A stretch of DNA of 64,000 nt from Nesterenkonia sedimenti (GTDB lineage: Bacteria > Actinomycetota > Actinomycetes > Actinomycetales > Micrococcaceae), in the NCBI RefSeq assembly GCF_012641515.1, contig NZ_JABAHY010000011.1, forward strand, positions 22,598 to 86,597, written 5' to 3'. Positions within the stretch are counted from its first letter, which is position 1. Each line of letters begins with the position of its first letter. Shown piece by piece: positions 9,336 through 17,429 of the stretch. The translations under genes were made by a program, and so were the position numbers. Below the pieces are notes generated by a model. It was not told the origin of the DNA, searched no databases, and worked only from the letters and a program-made list of their open reading frames with translations.

Positions 9336-9917
9336 ATGAGCGACTATCAGAGACTGCGTGAGTGGGCTGCGGATATCTTCCACGGTGAGAAAGTGCAACT
9401 GAGGGCCATTGAAGACGAGGACATCGAGACGCTCTGCGACTGGTGGGATAACCCCGATACCACTCTGTTCAATGACGGCAATATCATCCGACGTCGTCGG
9501 GATGAGAACGCTGAGATGTTCCGGCAGTGGGCATCCAGTAAGGACGCCTCCGGATTCGCCTACGCGGCGGAGGCCGATGGGGAGATGGTCGGGCAGGTCT
9601 CGGTGCACTCCATCAAAGCCCCGGCGATGATCGGCACACTGGGCATGGTGGTGGGACCTCAGTTCCAGGACCAGGGCTATGGCACCGATATTCTCGAGGT
9701 AGCCCTGCGGCTGGCTTTCACCGAGTACGCCTGCCGAAAAGTGGAGCTGCTGGTCTTCGGGTACTCAGACCGCGGGATCCACACCTATGAGAAGGTCGGC
9801 TTCCAGGTAGAGGGACGGCGCCGAGCCAGTGTCTTCCACGCTGGGAAGTGGTACGACGATGTTTCCATGGGCATCCTCGCCGAGGAGTACTTTGCCCGGC
9901 ACGGTGAACCCCTCTGA
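9336..9917 (+). CDS. GNAT family N-acetyltransferase (RimJ/RimL type)
   Basis: 193-residue acetyl-CoA-dependent acetyltransferase. The fold is recognisable from VQLRAIEDEDIETLCDWWDNPD at the start, the acetyl-CoA loop region VVGPQFQDQGYGTDILEVAL, and the late YEKVGFQVEGRRRAS strand-turn typical of RimJ/RimL-like enzymes. The acceptor (protein N-terminus, small molecule or antibiotic) cannot be told from sequence. It is a single-gene unit after the helicase, probably with its own leaderless promoter. Confidence 0.88.
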   Translation: MSDYQRLREWAADIFHGEKVQLRAIEDEDIETLCDWWDNPDTTLFNDGNIIRRRRDENAEMFRQWASSKDASGFAYAAEADGEMVGQVSVHSIKAPAMIGTLGMVVGPQFQDQGYGTDILEVALRLAFTEYACRKVELLVFGYSDRGIHTYEKVGFQVEGRRRASVFHAGKWYDDVSMGILAEEYFARHGEPL

Positions 9918-10126
9918 AACTTCTATAGAGTTCCCCGGGGCTGACTTAGAATCTGGCTCCATCTACGTTTCACCTGCGGCCGCTGTGGGCAGCACGGTGA
10001 AACTTTCAGGGAGTCGCATCCACACATTAGCCGGTCTGACTCTCTCAGAGTTTCAGCTGTTGAATTATCCACAGGTTCTCGGTGGGGTGCTGGCGCAGAT
10101 TTCTGAGTGCATCCAGACTTGGCCTC
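9918..10126. promoter_or_regulatory. Structured upstream region of the AbiEi-like gene
   Basis: The gap holds an 8-bp perfect inverted repeat, GTTTCACC at 9967-9974 and GGTGAAAC at 9996-10003, with a 21-nt loop, and an isolated TTATCCACA at 10065-10073 that matches the DnaA-box consensus. Either could be an operator for the downstream gene. No ribosome-binding site is obvious before 10127. Confidence 0.4.
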
Positions 10127-11176
10127 ATGACTCCTGCAGATAGGGAGGGGGTCATCACCCTCCTGCGTGCGGGTCCTGAGAGGGGCCGCTCGAAACCAAC
10201 TCTTGGCCGGGGCGTCCAACGTGGTGAGCTGAAACGACTGCGTCCGGGCATCTTCGTGAGAGCTGCCCAATGGGAGGCAGTGCGGTTGAGTGATCGGCAT
10301 CGGGCCTTCAGCGCCGCAGTTGCCCTGACGAGGCCTTCCTCGGTGCTCTGTGGGGTTACCGCGCTGTCGGTCTATGGGGTCCCGCTGATGGACTGGCCTC
10401 GTGAGGTGCATCTACGTTCGGGGTTGCGGAATGGCCGTGGCAGACAGCCAACACCATTCTTTCCCATTCATGGGCTGCCTCCGCTGAAGCCATCAGATGT
10501 GAATAGGGCGCTCGCGGATGAGCAACTGTTATCTGGGGAGTTGAGCATACCCGCCATCTCGCTGGAGGTACCAGGGGTCCGGCTGGAGGATGGGGGTGCG
10601 GTGAGTGTGCAGGTGGAGCCGCTGCCGCATGTGCTGGTGGATACCCTGCCGAGGTTGCCGCGTCAGGAGGCGGTGATGGTGCTTGATGCCGTGATGGCCG
10701 GCAACTATGTCTACGGAGTCCGAGTGGGGGAGGAAGCTCTCGATCGGGCTGAGGAGTTTTTGGTTCGGGGTCTGGCCGAGGTGTGGCGGAGGCTGCGGCA
10801 GTTTGGTGACCGGCGCTCGGAGAGCCCAGGGGAGTCCCGGTGCAGGGTGCTCTTTGATGAGCTGGGCTTTGAGCCTCCGGAACTGCAGCAGGTTATTCAC
10901 CTACCCCGTATCGGCAGTGTCCGGGTGGACTTCTGGTGGGATGGGGTGATTTGTGAGTTCGACGGGATGGTCAAATACACCCGGGGACTGACCGGGCAGC
11001 CGGCGGAGGAGACCGTTCGGCAGGAGAAGCTGCGTGAAGACGCGCTGCGGATGCTGGACTATCAGGTGGTGCGCCTGACTTGGGCTGATCTCGATGATCT
11101 GCAGGTATTGGGGCAGAAGCTGATCAGAGCTGGGGTCCCACACAGGGCATTCCAGCGGTTCACGGCCGTGGCCTGA
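10127..11176 (+). CDS. AbiEi-like N-terminal domain fused to a PD-(D/E)XK-type nuclease-like domain
   Basis: 349-residue protein of a type common as hypothetical in Actinobacteria. The first 120 residues resemble AbiEi antitoxin-type proteins: a winged-helix-like start, LKRLRPGIFVRA, then a stretch with SSVLCGVTALSVYGVPL. The last 100 residues carry VRVDFWWDGVICEFDGMVKY and VRQEKLREDALRMLDYQVVRLTW, the D...E-x-K arrangement of DUF559/Vsr-like endonucleases. I chose the ATG at 10127; an upstream start at 10082 adds 15 unlikely residues. No AbiEii toxin gene is adjacent. A defence or regulatory role is inference. Confidence 0.65.
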   Translation: MTPADREGVITLLRAGPERGRSKPTLGRGVQRGELKRLRPGIFVRAAQWEAVRLSDRHRAFSAAVALTRPSSVLCGVTALSVYGVPLMDWPREVHLRSGLRNGRGRQPTPFFPIHGLPPLKPSDVNRALADEQLLSGELSIPAISLEVPGVRLEDGGAVSVQVEPLPHVLVDTLPRLPRQEAVMVLDAVMAGNYVYGVRVGEEALDRAEEFLVRGLAEVWRRLRQFGDRRSESPGESRCRVLFDELGFEPPELQQVIHLPRIGSVRVDFWWDGVICEFDGMVKYTRGLTGQPAEETVRQEKLREDALRMLDYQVVRLTWADLDDLQVLGQKLIRAGVPHRAFQRFTAVA

Positions 11177-11196
11177 AGACCTGGGAGAATGCTGCT

Positions 11197-12237
11197 ATGC
11201 GTGCAGTGGTGATCGATGCTCCCCAGGCCCAGCCGGAAGTTCGTGAAGTACCGGATCCCAGCCTTCCTACCGGGGGAGTGGTGGTTCGAGTGGAGGCCAC
11301 CGGTCTCTGCCGCAGCGACTGGCACGCCTGGGCCGGTCATGACAGTGATGTCGCCTTCCCGCATGTGCCAGGACATGAGTTAGCCGGCGTCGTCGTCGAG
11401 GTTTCTCCCGAGGTGCGCGGCTTCTCAGTCGGTGACCGGGTGACCGTCCCGTTCATCTGCGGCTGCGGAACCTGCCATTGGTGCCGAGAGGGGCAAGCCC
11501 AGGTATGCCCCCAACAGCAGCAGCCCGGATTCACCCACTGGGGGTCCTTCGCCGAATACGTGGCCCTGCACGCCGCCGATACCAACCTCATCAAAGTCCC
11601 CGATGCCGTAGAGACCAGTACCGCCGCAGCCTTGGGCTGCCGGTTCGCCACCGCCTACCGGGCGCTGGTCGGCCGTGCCGCTGTCCAACCGGGGGAATGG
11701 GTCACCGTCATCGGTGCCGGCGGGGTGGGGCTGAGCACTGTGATGATCGCCCGGGCACTGGGCGCACGGACTATCGCTGTCGACCGGCATCAGGAAGCGC
11801 TCGCCGCGGCCAGTGCACTCGGAGCAGACCACACCCTGCTGGCCGAAGGCCAAGACATCCCGCAAGCCGTGGCCGAGCTGACCGGAGGCGGCAGCCATGT
11901 CTCAGTGGATGCGGTGGGCAGTGAGCAGACAAGCGCTGATGCAGTGCTGAGCCTGCGCCGTCGCGGCCGGCATGTCCAAGTCGGTCTCCTGGCGCCCACC
12001 GGAGGTCACCCCCGCATCCCCCTGGATCGGGCGATCGCCTGGGAGCTGGATATTTTGGGCAGCCACGGTATGGCCGCAGCGGATTATCCGGCCATGCTTG
12101 AGCTCATCGCCACCGGCGAGCTGGCACCGCACCACCTCATCGAACGCACCGTCAGCCTCGAAGCCGCCGCGGAAATGCTGCCGGGCTTCGATACCGCAAC
12201 AGTTGCCGGGATGACCATGATCAACCCCTGGCAGTAG
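11197..12237 (+). CDS. Zinc-dependent alcohol dehydrogenase family protein
   Basis: 346-residue medium-chain dehydrogenase/reductase. Catalytic-zinc ligands are in ATGLCRSDWHAW and GHELAG, the structural-zinc cluster in CGCGTCHWCREGQAQVC, and the Rossmann motif is VIGAGGVGLSTVMIARALGA. The overall pattern fits the GroES-like zinc alcohol dehydrogenases that act on primary alcohols and aldehydes; the true substrate is unknown. GAGAAT lies 6 nt before the ATG and may serve as a weak -10 for leaderless expression. Confidence 0.9.
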   Translation: MRAVVIDAPQAQPEVREVPDPSLPTGGVVVRVEATGLCRSDWHAWAGHDSDVAFPHVPGHELAGVVVEVSPEVRGFSVGDRVTVPFICGCGTCHWCREGQAQVCPQQQQPGFTHWGSFAEYVALHAADTNLIKVPDAVETSTAAALGCRFATAYRALVGRAAVQPGEWVTVIGAGGVGLSTVMIARALGARTIAVDRHQEALAAASALGADHTLLAEGQDIPQAVAELTGGGSHVSVDAVGSEQTSADAVLSLRRRGRHVQVGLLAPTGGHPRIPLDRAIAWELDILGSHGMAAADYPAMLELIATGELAPHHLIERTVSLEAAAEMLPGFDTATVAGMTMINPWQ

Positions 12238-12246
12238 GGGCCGGAA

Positions 12247-12891
12247 TCAGAGGTCCTGGGTTGGGGTGACGGTGATACCGGCCTCGGCGAACTCCTCGTA
12301 GGTCTCCTCGATCTTCTCTTCGCTGACACCAACGGTCAGATCAGAGATCACAGTCACCGAGTAGTCATTCTCAGCGGCATCCAAGGCGGTGGCCCGCACG
12401 CAGTGATCAGTGGCGATGCCGACAATCGTCACCGCATCGATCTCCCGCTCCTGCAGCCAGGTGTCCAAATCAGGAGCGTCCTCGGCGACGACGTCGGCCG
12501 CCTCGACCTTCACACCCTTCTCGCCTTCAAGAATTCCCACCCGACCAGGATCACCCAGCCGACCCTCGAAACCAGAGTAGCCGTCGTCGTAGAGGCCCTT
12601 GAGGAACTCAGCCTCGATGTAGTCGGTATCGAGATCCTCATGCAGTTCCGCCCCCGCAGTCCCGGCCACACAGTGCACCGGCCAGCTCTTGACGAAATCG
12701 GGGCTCTCAGAGAAATGGGCACCAGGATCAATGTGCCAGTCCCGAGTGGCGACCACGGCGTCGTAGTCGGCGTGCATATCCTCCAGGAATTCACTGAGGT
12801 CAGCGGCCACCTGGGCGCCACCGGCAACGGCAAGGGCGCCGCCCTCGCAGAAGTCGTTCTGCACATCCACAATGATCAGTGCTTCAGCCAT
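12247..12891 (-). CDS. pncA: Nicotinamidase (isochorismatase family)
   Basis: Hydrolyses nicotinamide to nicotinate in NAD salvage. It has 214 residues. The catalytic triad is visible as Asp in IIVDVQNDFCEGG, Lys in EFLKGLYDDGYSGF, and the nucleophilic Cys in VGIATDHCVRATA. It lies just downstream of pncB on the same strand, separated by 9 nt, so the two consecutive steps of the pathway are adjacent. A TAGGCT lying 6 nt upstream of the ATG, inside the pncB stop region, suggests an additional internal leaderless promoter. Confidence 0.94.
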   Translation of the reverse strand: MAEALIIVDVQNDFCEGGALAVAGGAQVAADLSEFLEDMHADYDAVVATRDWHIDPGAHFSESPDFVKSWPVHCVAGTAGAELHEDLDTDYIEAEFLKGLYDDGYSGFEGRLGDPGRVGILEGEKGVKVEAADVVAEDAPDLDTWLQEREIDAVTIVGIATDHCVRATALDAAENDYSVTVISDLTVGVSEEKIEETYEEFAEAGITVTPTQDL

Positions 12892-12897
12892 GCTTAC

Positions 12898-12903
12898 AGC
12901 CTA
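12898..12903 (-). promoter_or_regulatory. -10 element for leaderless pncA
   Basis: Read on the minus strand this is TAGGCT followed by 6 nt and the pncA ATG. It overlaps the end of pncB, so pncA may be transcribed both from pncB and on its own. Confidence 0.4.
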
Positions 12904-14202
12904 ACGAAAGATCGTCGGAATTACGGGGTCTCCATCGGAAAGACGGTGGGCATCCGAGGGCAGCTCAGCCAGTGAATCCCGGTGCCGCTGAGTAGCCTGC
13001 TGAACACCTTCCGCACCAGTGAAACCGGGCTGGACCTCACCATCGACCACCAGCGGAACCTGCAGCTGACGGCCCACATAACCAGCATCAGCCAGCGGCC
13101 CTCGGGCAGAGATGACCTCAGCCTCGGCACGGCCATGATCATCCAGGCTGCGCAGGGCCTGTTTCTTCCCGCCAGTGCTGGCCTTACCCGCAGAGGCCTT
13201 CTCTACCGAAACCGGCTCAGCACCGGCCTCAGCACGCTCCACCAATTTGTAGACCATGGAGGCAGTCGGGGAGCCGGAGCCGATGACCAGCCGGGTCCCC
13301 ACACCATAGGAATCCACCGGGGCAGCAGCCAACCGGGCGATGGCATGCTCATCCAGATCCGAGGAGACAATGATTTTGGTGTTGTTATTGCCCAGGGAAT
13401 CCAGCAGCTTACGGACCTCATGGGCCTGCTCCACCAGGTCCCCGGAGTCCAGGCGCACCGCACCCAGTTCGGGGCCGGCGATCTCCACCGCTTTTCGCAC
13501 TGCAGGTTCCACCTCATAGGTGTCCACCAGCAGGGTCGTGCCCGGACCGAAAGCCTCAACCTGGGCGGCGAAGGCCTCCTCCTCACTGTCATGCAGCAGG
13601 GTGAAGGCATGGGCGGCAGTGCCCAGGGTCGGGATGCCCCAGCGGCGGCCGGCCTCAAGATTGGAGGTTGCCGCGAAACCCACCACCGCGGCGGTGCGGG
13701 CAGCAGCAGTTGCCGCATACTCCTGGGTGCGCCGGGAGCCCATCTCCACACAGGGACGCCCATCAGCGGCCATGGTCATCCGAGATCCCGCAGCCGCCAC
13801 CGCGGAGTCATGATTCATCACCGAGAGCACGAAGGTCTCCAAGAGGCAGGCCTCGGCGAAGCTCGCGGTGACCTGCAGCACTGGGGAATGCGGGAGGTAG
13901 ACCTCGCCCTCGGCATAGCCGGTGATCTCCCCGGAGAACCGGTAGTTAGCCAGGAACTGCAGGGTGTCGTCGTCGACGATTTTCTGCGAATCCAGATAGT
14001 CCAACTCGGCCTGACCGAACCGGAATTGCTCCAACCCCTCCAGCATTCGCCCGGTCCCGGCGACCACTCCATAGCGGCGCCCGGCGGGCAGCTTGCGGCT
14101 GAACACCTCAAAGGTGCAGCGGCGGTGGGCGGCCCCAGATCGCAGGGCTGCCTGCACCATAGTCAGTTCGTACTGGTCGGTCAGCAAGGCGGTGGATTCC
14201 AC
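12901..14202 (-). CDS. pncB: Nicotinate phosphoribosyltransferase
   Basis: Converts nicotinate and PRPP to nicotinate mononucleotide in NAD salvage. It has 433 residues and starts with GTG. Family marks are LLTDQYELTMVQAALRSG at the N-terminus, EMGSRRTQEYAA in the active site, AHAFTLLHDSEEEAF, and VRLDSGDLVEQAHEVR with SSDLDE in the phosphate-binding half. It is transcribed divergently from clpS, the start codons lying about 30 bp apart. A TAGGAT lies 7 nt before the GTG, which fits leaderless expression. Confidence 0.95.
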   Translation of the reverse strand: MESTALLTDQYELTMVQAALRSGAAHRRCTFEVFSRKLPAGRRYGVVAGTGRMLEGLEQFRFGQAELDYLDSQKIVDDDTLQFLANYRFSGEITGYAEGEVYLPHSPVLQVTASFAEACLLETFVLSVMNHDSAVAAAGSRMTMAADGRPCVEMGSRRTQEYAATAAARTAAVVGFAATSNLEAGRRWGIPTLGTAAHAFTLLHDSEEEAFAAQVEAFGPGTTLLVDTYEVEPAVRKAVEIAGPELGAVRLDSGDLVEQAHEVRKLLDSLGNNNTKIIVSSDLDEHAIARLAAAPVDSYGVGTRLVIGSGSPTASMVYKLVERAEAGAEPVSVEKASAGKASTGGKKQALRSLDDHGRAEAEVISARGPLADAGYVGRQLQVPLVVDGEVQPGFTGAEGVQQATQRHRDSLAELPSDAHRLSDGDPVIPTIFR

Positions 14203-14209
14203 GGTCGCT

Positions 14210-14215
14210 ATCCTA
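14210..14215 (-). promoter_or_regulatory. -10 element for leaderless pncB
   Basis: TAGGAT on the minus strand ends 7 nt before the pncB GTG at 14202. It lies only 6 bp from the divergent clpS -10, so the two promoters must compete or share a regulator. Confidence 0.5.
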
Positions 14216-14221
14216 CGGCCC

Positions 14222-14227
14222 TAAAAT
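14222..14227 (+). promoter_or_regulatory. -10 element for leaderless clpS
   Basis: TAAAAT ends 7 nt before the ATG at 14235, which decides that start over the in-frame ATG at 14226. Confidence 0.5.
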
Positions 14228-14234
14228 GGGGTCT

Positions 14235-14540
14235 ATGAGTTCCACTGCCGGATCAACGCTGACCCGCGAGGAGGCCGACCTCAGCGAACAGCAGCGTGCT
14301 GCCGCCAACCGGCCCTACCAGGTGGTGGTCTGGAATGACCCGGTGAACCTCATGTCCTATGTGGCCTGGGTGTTCCGCAGCTACTTCGGTCACTCCAAGG
14401 AGAAGGCCAAGAAGCTGATGCTGCAGGTCCACCATGAAGGCCGGGCGGTGGTCGCCACCGGTCCGCGGGAGCAGGCCGAGCGCGATGTCACCGCCATGCA
14501 CAACTACGGCCTACAGGCCACAGTGGAAGAGGCGGAATAA
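14235..14540 (+). CDS. clpS: ATP-dependent Clp protease adaptor ClpS
   Basis: Adaptor that hands N-degron substrates to ClpAP or ClpCP. It has 101 residues from the ATG at 14235. The core is intact: PYQVVVWNDPVNLMSYV, the helix with HSKEKAKKLMLQVHHEG, and VVATGPREQAERDVTAMH. These hold the hydrophobic N-end-rule pocket. The next gene is a DUF2017 protein, 3 nt downstream, the standard actinobacterial neighbour. Confidence 0.95.
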   Translation: MSSTAGSTLTREEADLSEQQRAAANRPYQVVVWNDPVNLMSYVAWVFRSYFGHSKEKAKKLMLQVHHEGRAVVATGPREQAERDVTAMHNYGLQATVEEAE

Positions 14541-14543
14541 CTG

Positions 14544-15206
14544 ATGGCGCGAGCATTCCGGGCAACCACCCGGGGATATAAGGCTGACCTAGAAACCCAC
14601 GAACGGCGGCTGATCTCCCAGCTCTGCGCCGATGTGATCACCCTGCTGCAGCAGCGTGGCAAAGAGGTCGACGGAGACACCGCCGCAACTGACCAGCAGG
14701 ATGAGTTCGACCACTTCCGCCGTGAACTGGCAGGCCTCGGCGCCCAGTACCTGGAGAACGAGCAGGAACAGGCAGAGAACGACGACGACGCCCAGCCGGG
14801 TTTGGAACCGCCCACTGACGAGGTGCTCGCCCGGCTGCTGCCAGATGCCGCCGAGGACGCTGATGAAGCTGCCCAATTGCGCAGGCTCTCCGAATCCTCG
14901 CTGCGGGAGTCGAAGATCTCCGATCTGCAGACCGCCCGGATGGCCCTTGAATCCGATCCGGTCATACTCACCGAGGAGCAGGCCCCGGTCTTCGGGCGGG
15001 CGATCAATGACGTTCGGCTGACACTGGCTGCCCGGCTCGGTATCGAAACCGAGGACGACGCCGAGAAAGTGCATAACATCGCAGGTCAGGGCAAGGCCGC
15101 GACCACTGACGAGTTCATGGCCGAGCTCTACGCCTTCACCACCTGGCTGCAGGAGACCCTGTTCTCAGCGATGCTCGATGTGATGCCCGAAGAGCAGGAC
15201 CGCTAA
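14544..15206 (+). CDS. DUF2017 family protein (clpS neighbour)
   Basis: 220-residue acidic protein found next to clpS throughout the Actinobacteria, function unknown. It begins MARAFRATTRGYKADLETHERRLISQL and ends with an amphipathic segment ELYAFTTWLQETLFSAMLD. The middle (about residues 70-110) is very acidic. The tight 3-nt spacing to clpS says the two are co-expressed, so a link to protein turnover is likely but unproven. Confidence 0.85.
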   Translation: MARAFRATTRGYKADLETHERRLISQLCADVITLLQQRGKEVDGDTAATDQQDEFDHFRRELAGLGAQYLENEQEQAENDDDAQPGLEPPTDEVLARLLPDAAEDADEAAQLRRLSESSLRESKISDLQTARMALESDPVILTEEQAPVFGRAINDVRLTLAARLGIETEDDAEKVHNIAGQGKAATTDEFMAELYAFTTWLQETLFSAMLDVMPEEQDR

Positions 15207-15209
15207 GCT
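15204..15209 (+). promoter_or_regulatory. -10 element for leaderless MBL gene
   Basis: TAAGCT overlaps the DUF2017 stop codon and ends 7 nt before the ATG at 15217. Confidence 0.4.
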
Positions 15210-15216
15210 GGCGGCA

Positions 15217-16002
15217 ATGAGACTGACCATCATCGGCTGCAGCGGGTCCTTCCCCGGACCGCAATCGCCGGCATCCTGCTACCTGATCAGCCAAGAATAT
15301 GAGGGACGCACCTGGCGGGTGGCCCTGGACCTCGGCAGTGGGGCACTGGGGTCGCTGCAGCAGCACATCTCACTGGACGAGCTCGACGCGGTATGCCTGA
15401 GCCATCTGCACCCTGACCACTACATGGACCTCACGGGCCTGCATATTGTGGTCAAATGGATGCCCGGAGGGTGGACAGCTGATCGAATCCCGGTGCACGG
15501 CCCGGCCGGAACCGATGAGCGGATCGCTATCGCCCATGGCATTAACCCCGATCCGGGGATGCACTCGGAGTTCGACTTTCGGGGGTGGACCCCTCGGCAG
15601 CCCACCGAGATCGGTCCCTTCACCATCACCCCGGTCCCAGTGCGGCACCCCATCGAGGAGCCCTATGCGCTGCGGATCGAAGCACGCCAGGAGGACGGCA
15701 GTGTGCGCACCCTGACCTACTCGGGCGACACCGACAGCTGTGAGGGACTCATCGAGGCTGCCAAGGGCGCCGATGTCTTCCTCTGCGAGGCTGCCTTCGA
15801 GGACGGCCGGGACGATCACCTTGACGGGATCCACCTCAATGGTGACCGGGCCGGTGCCGCGGCCGCCGAGGCAGAAGTGGGCCGGCTGCTGCTGACCCAT
15901 ATCCCGGCCTGGACCAACGCCCAGATCGTCCACGAACACGCCTCGCGCCGGTACACCGGCAATATCGCCGTGGCCTCGCACGGGGTCACCTACGACATCT
16001 GA
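15217..16002 (+). CDS. MBL-fold metallo-hydrolase
   Basis: 261-residue metallo-beta-lactamase-fold enzyme. The metal motif HxHxDH is SHLHPDHYMDLTGL (about residues 66-71), with further ligands in VPVRHPIEEPYAL, TYSGDTDSCEGL and LTHIPAW. The arrangement resembles the ribonuclease Z/phosphodiesterase branch, and actinobacterial members sit just upstream of rph, as here. A tRNA- or cyclic-nucleotide-type substrate is plausible but not shown. Start chosen at MRLTIIGCSGSFPGPQSPAS. Confidence 0.88.
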   Translation: MRLTIIGCSGSFPGPQSPASCYLISQEYEGRTWRVALDLGSGALGSLQQHISLDELDAVCLSHLHPDHYMDLTGLHIVVKWMPGGWTADRIPVHGPAGTDERIAIAHGINPDPGMHSEFDFRGWTPRQPTEIGPFTITPVPVRHPIEEPYALRIEARQEDGSVRTLTYSGDTDSCEGLIEAAKGADVFLCEAAFEDGRDDHLDGIHLNGDRAGAAAAEAEVGRLLLTHIPAWTNAQIVHEHASRRYTGNIAVASHGVTYDI

Positions 16003-16056
16003 GAACTGATCCGTCACTAGCACCAGCACCCCGCGAGCACTGAAGCAGGAGCATCA

Positions 16057-16797
16057 ATGACCCAGAATTACCTACGAGCAGACGGCCGCGCCATTGACCA
16101 GCTGCGGGAGGTGACCATCACTCGGGGGTGGTCCGAACACGCCGAGGGCAGCGTATTGATCGAATTCGGCCGCACCAAGGTGCTGTGCACCGCAAGCTTC
16201 GAATCCGATGTCCCCCGCTGGCTCCGAGGCGCGGGCCGCGGCTGGGTCACCGCCGAATACGCGATGCTCCCACGAGCAACTAACACCCGCAGCTCCCGGG
16301 AATCGGTCAAAGGAAAGATCGGCGGCCGCACCCACGAAATCTCCCGGCTGATCGGCCGGTCCCTGCGCGCAGTGGTTGACCTCGAATCCATGGGCGAGAA
16401 CATGATCACCCTGGACTGCGATGTCCTGCAGGCCGATGGCGGCACCCGCACCGCAGCCATCACCGGAGCCTTCGTGGCCATGGCTGATGCGGTGGAATGG
16501 GCCCGGGCCGAAGGCCATATCCGCAAGAATGCCGAGGTGCTCAGGGACTCTGTATCCGCAGTCTCGGTGGGTGTGCTCCCCGATGGCACCGCAGTGCTGG
16601 ATCTGCCCTATCCCGAGGACTCCACGGCCGGAACCGATATGAACGTTGTGGTCACCGGCTCCGGGGACTTCGTCGAGGTTCAGGGCACTGCCGAGGGTGC
16701 GCCCTTCTCCCGCGACCAGCTCAACGAACTGCTCGACCTCGCGGTCACCGGCTGCGCGCAGCTGGACAATCTCCAGCGGGAGGCACTCTCCCGGTGA
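16057..16797 (+). CDS. rph: Ribonuclease PH
   Basis: Phosphorolytic 3'-5' exoribonuclease that trims tRNA 3' ends. It has 246 residues. Family features include [19 protein letters not shown] at the start, the phosphate-binding RxxxRxxR-type segment with [16 protein letters not shown], and [29 protein letters not shown] ribosome-binding site precedes the ATG. It overlaps rdgB by 4 nt (GTGA), a common pairing in Actinobacteria. Confidence 0.97.
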   Translation: MTQNYLRADGRAIDQLREVTITRGWSEHAEGSVLIEFGRTKVLCTASFESDVPRWLRGAGRGWVTAEYAMLPRATNTRSSRESVKGKIGGRTHEISRLIGRSLRAVVDLESMGENMITLDCDVLQADGGTRTAAITGAFVAMADAVEWARAEGHIRKNAEVLRDSVSAVSVGVLPDGTAVLDLPYPEDSTAGTDMNVVVTGSGDFVEVQGTAEGAPFSRDQLNELLDLAVTGCAQLDNLQREALSR

Positions 16798-17429
16798 GCA
16801 TCCCAGCCGAAGCCAGAATCGTTCTCGCCACCGGCAACCAGGGCAAGGTCCGCGAGTTCCGTGCCCTGCTGGCCACCCAGCCCCAGCTGCAGGACCTCAA
16901 CACCGAGGACGCCGTCATCGACTCTGCCACCGCCGGAGTGGGTGACATCCCCGAAACCGGTGTCACCTTCGAGGAGAACTCCCTGATCAAGGCTCGTGCA
17001 GTGGCCCAGCAGACCGGGCTGCCCGCTGTGGCCGATGACTCCGGGCTTGCCGTAGATGTCCTCGGCGGAGCCCCGGGAATCTTCTCCGCCCGCTGGGCCG
17101 GAGCCCAGGCCTCCGATGAGAACAACCGCGACCTCCTGCTGCAGCAGCTGGCCGATATCTCGGAAGAACACCGCAGCGCGGCCTTCGTCTGCGTAGCCTC
17201 CCTGGTGACCCCTGAGGGGGCTGAGTACACCGCCTACGGCAAACTCGAGGGAACCCTGCTGGCCACCCCGCGTGGCGAGGGCGGCTTCGGCTATGACCCC
17301 ATCCTGCAACCGGCCGGGGAGACCCGATCAACTGCCGAGCTGAGCATGGCCGAGAAGAACGCCATCTCCCACCGCGGCAAAGCCTTCGCCGCCCTGGCGC
17401 CTCATTTGGTGGAGGTGCTGGGCGCGTAA
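16794..17429 (+). CDS. rdgB: RdgB/HAM1 family non-canonical purine NTP pyrophosphatase
   Basis: Hydrolyses dITP and XTP to keep deaminated purines out of DNA and RNA. It has 211 residues from a GTG at 16794 overlapping the rph stop. An upstream in-frame start at 16497 lies deep inside rph and is rejected. The [15 protein letters not shown] nucleotide-binding start, [24 protein letters not shown], and the C-terminal [14 protein letters not shown] are all intact. Confidence 0.96.
   Translation: MSIPAEARIVLATGNQGKVREFRALLATQPQLQDLNTEDAVIDSATAGVGDIPETGVTFEENSLIKARAVAQQTGLPAVADDSGLAVDVLGGAPGIFSARWAGAQASDENNRDLLLQQLADISEEHRSAAFVCVASLVTPEGAEYTAYGKLEGTLLATPRGEGGFGYDPILQPAGETRSTAELSMAEKNAISHRGKAFAALAPHLVEVLGA

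Noticed and set aside
10065..10073. Replication origin at the DnaA box
   Set aside because: Single box, no cluster, no AT-rich stretch, and no dnaA or dnaN nearby.
12982..14238. Long plus-strand open frame (418 codons) opposite pncB
   Set aside because: Antisense to pncB, with no recognisable family; a GC-bias shadow.
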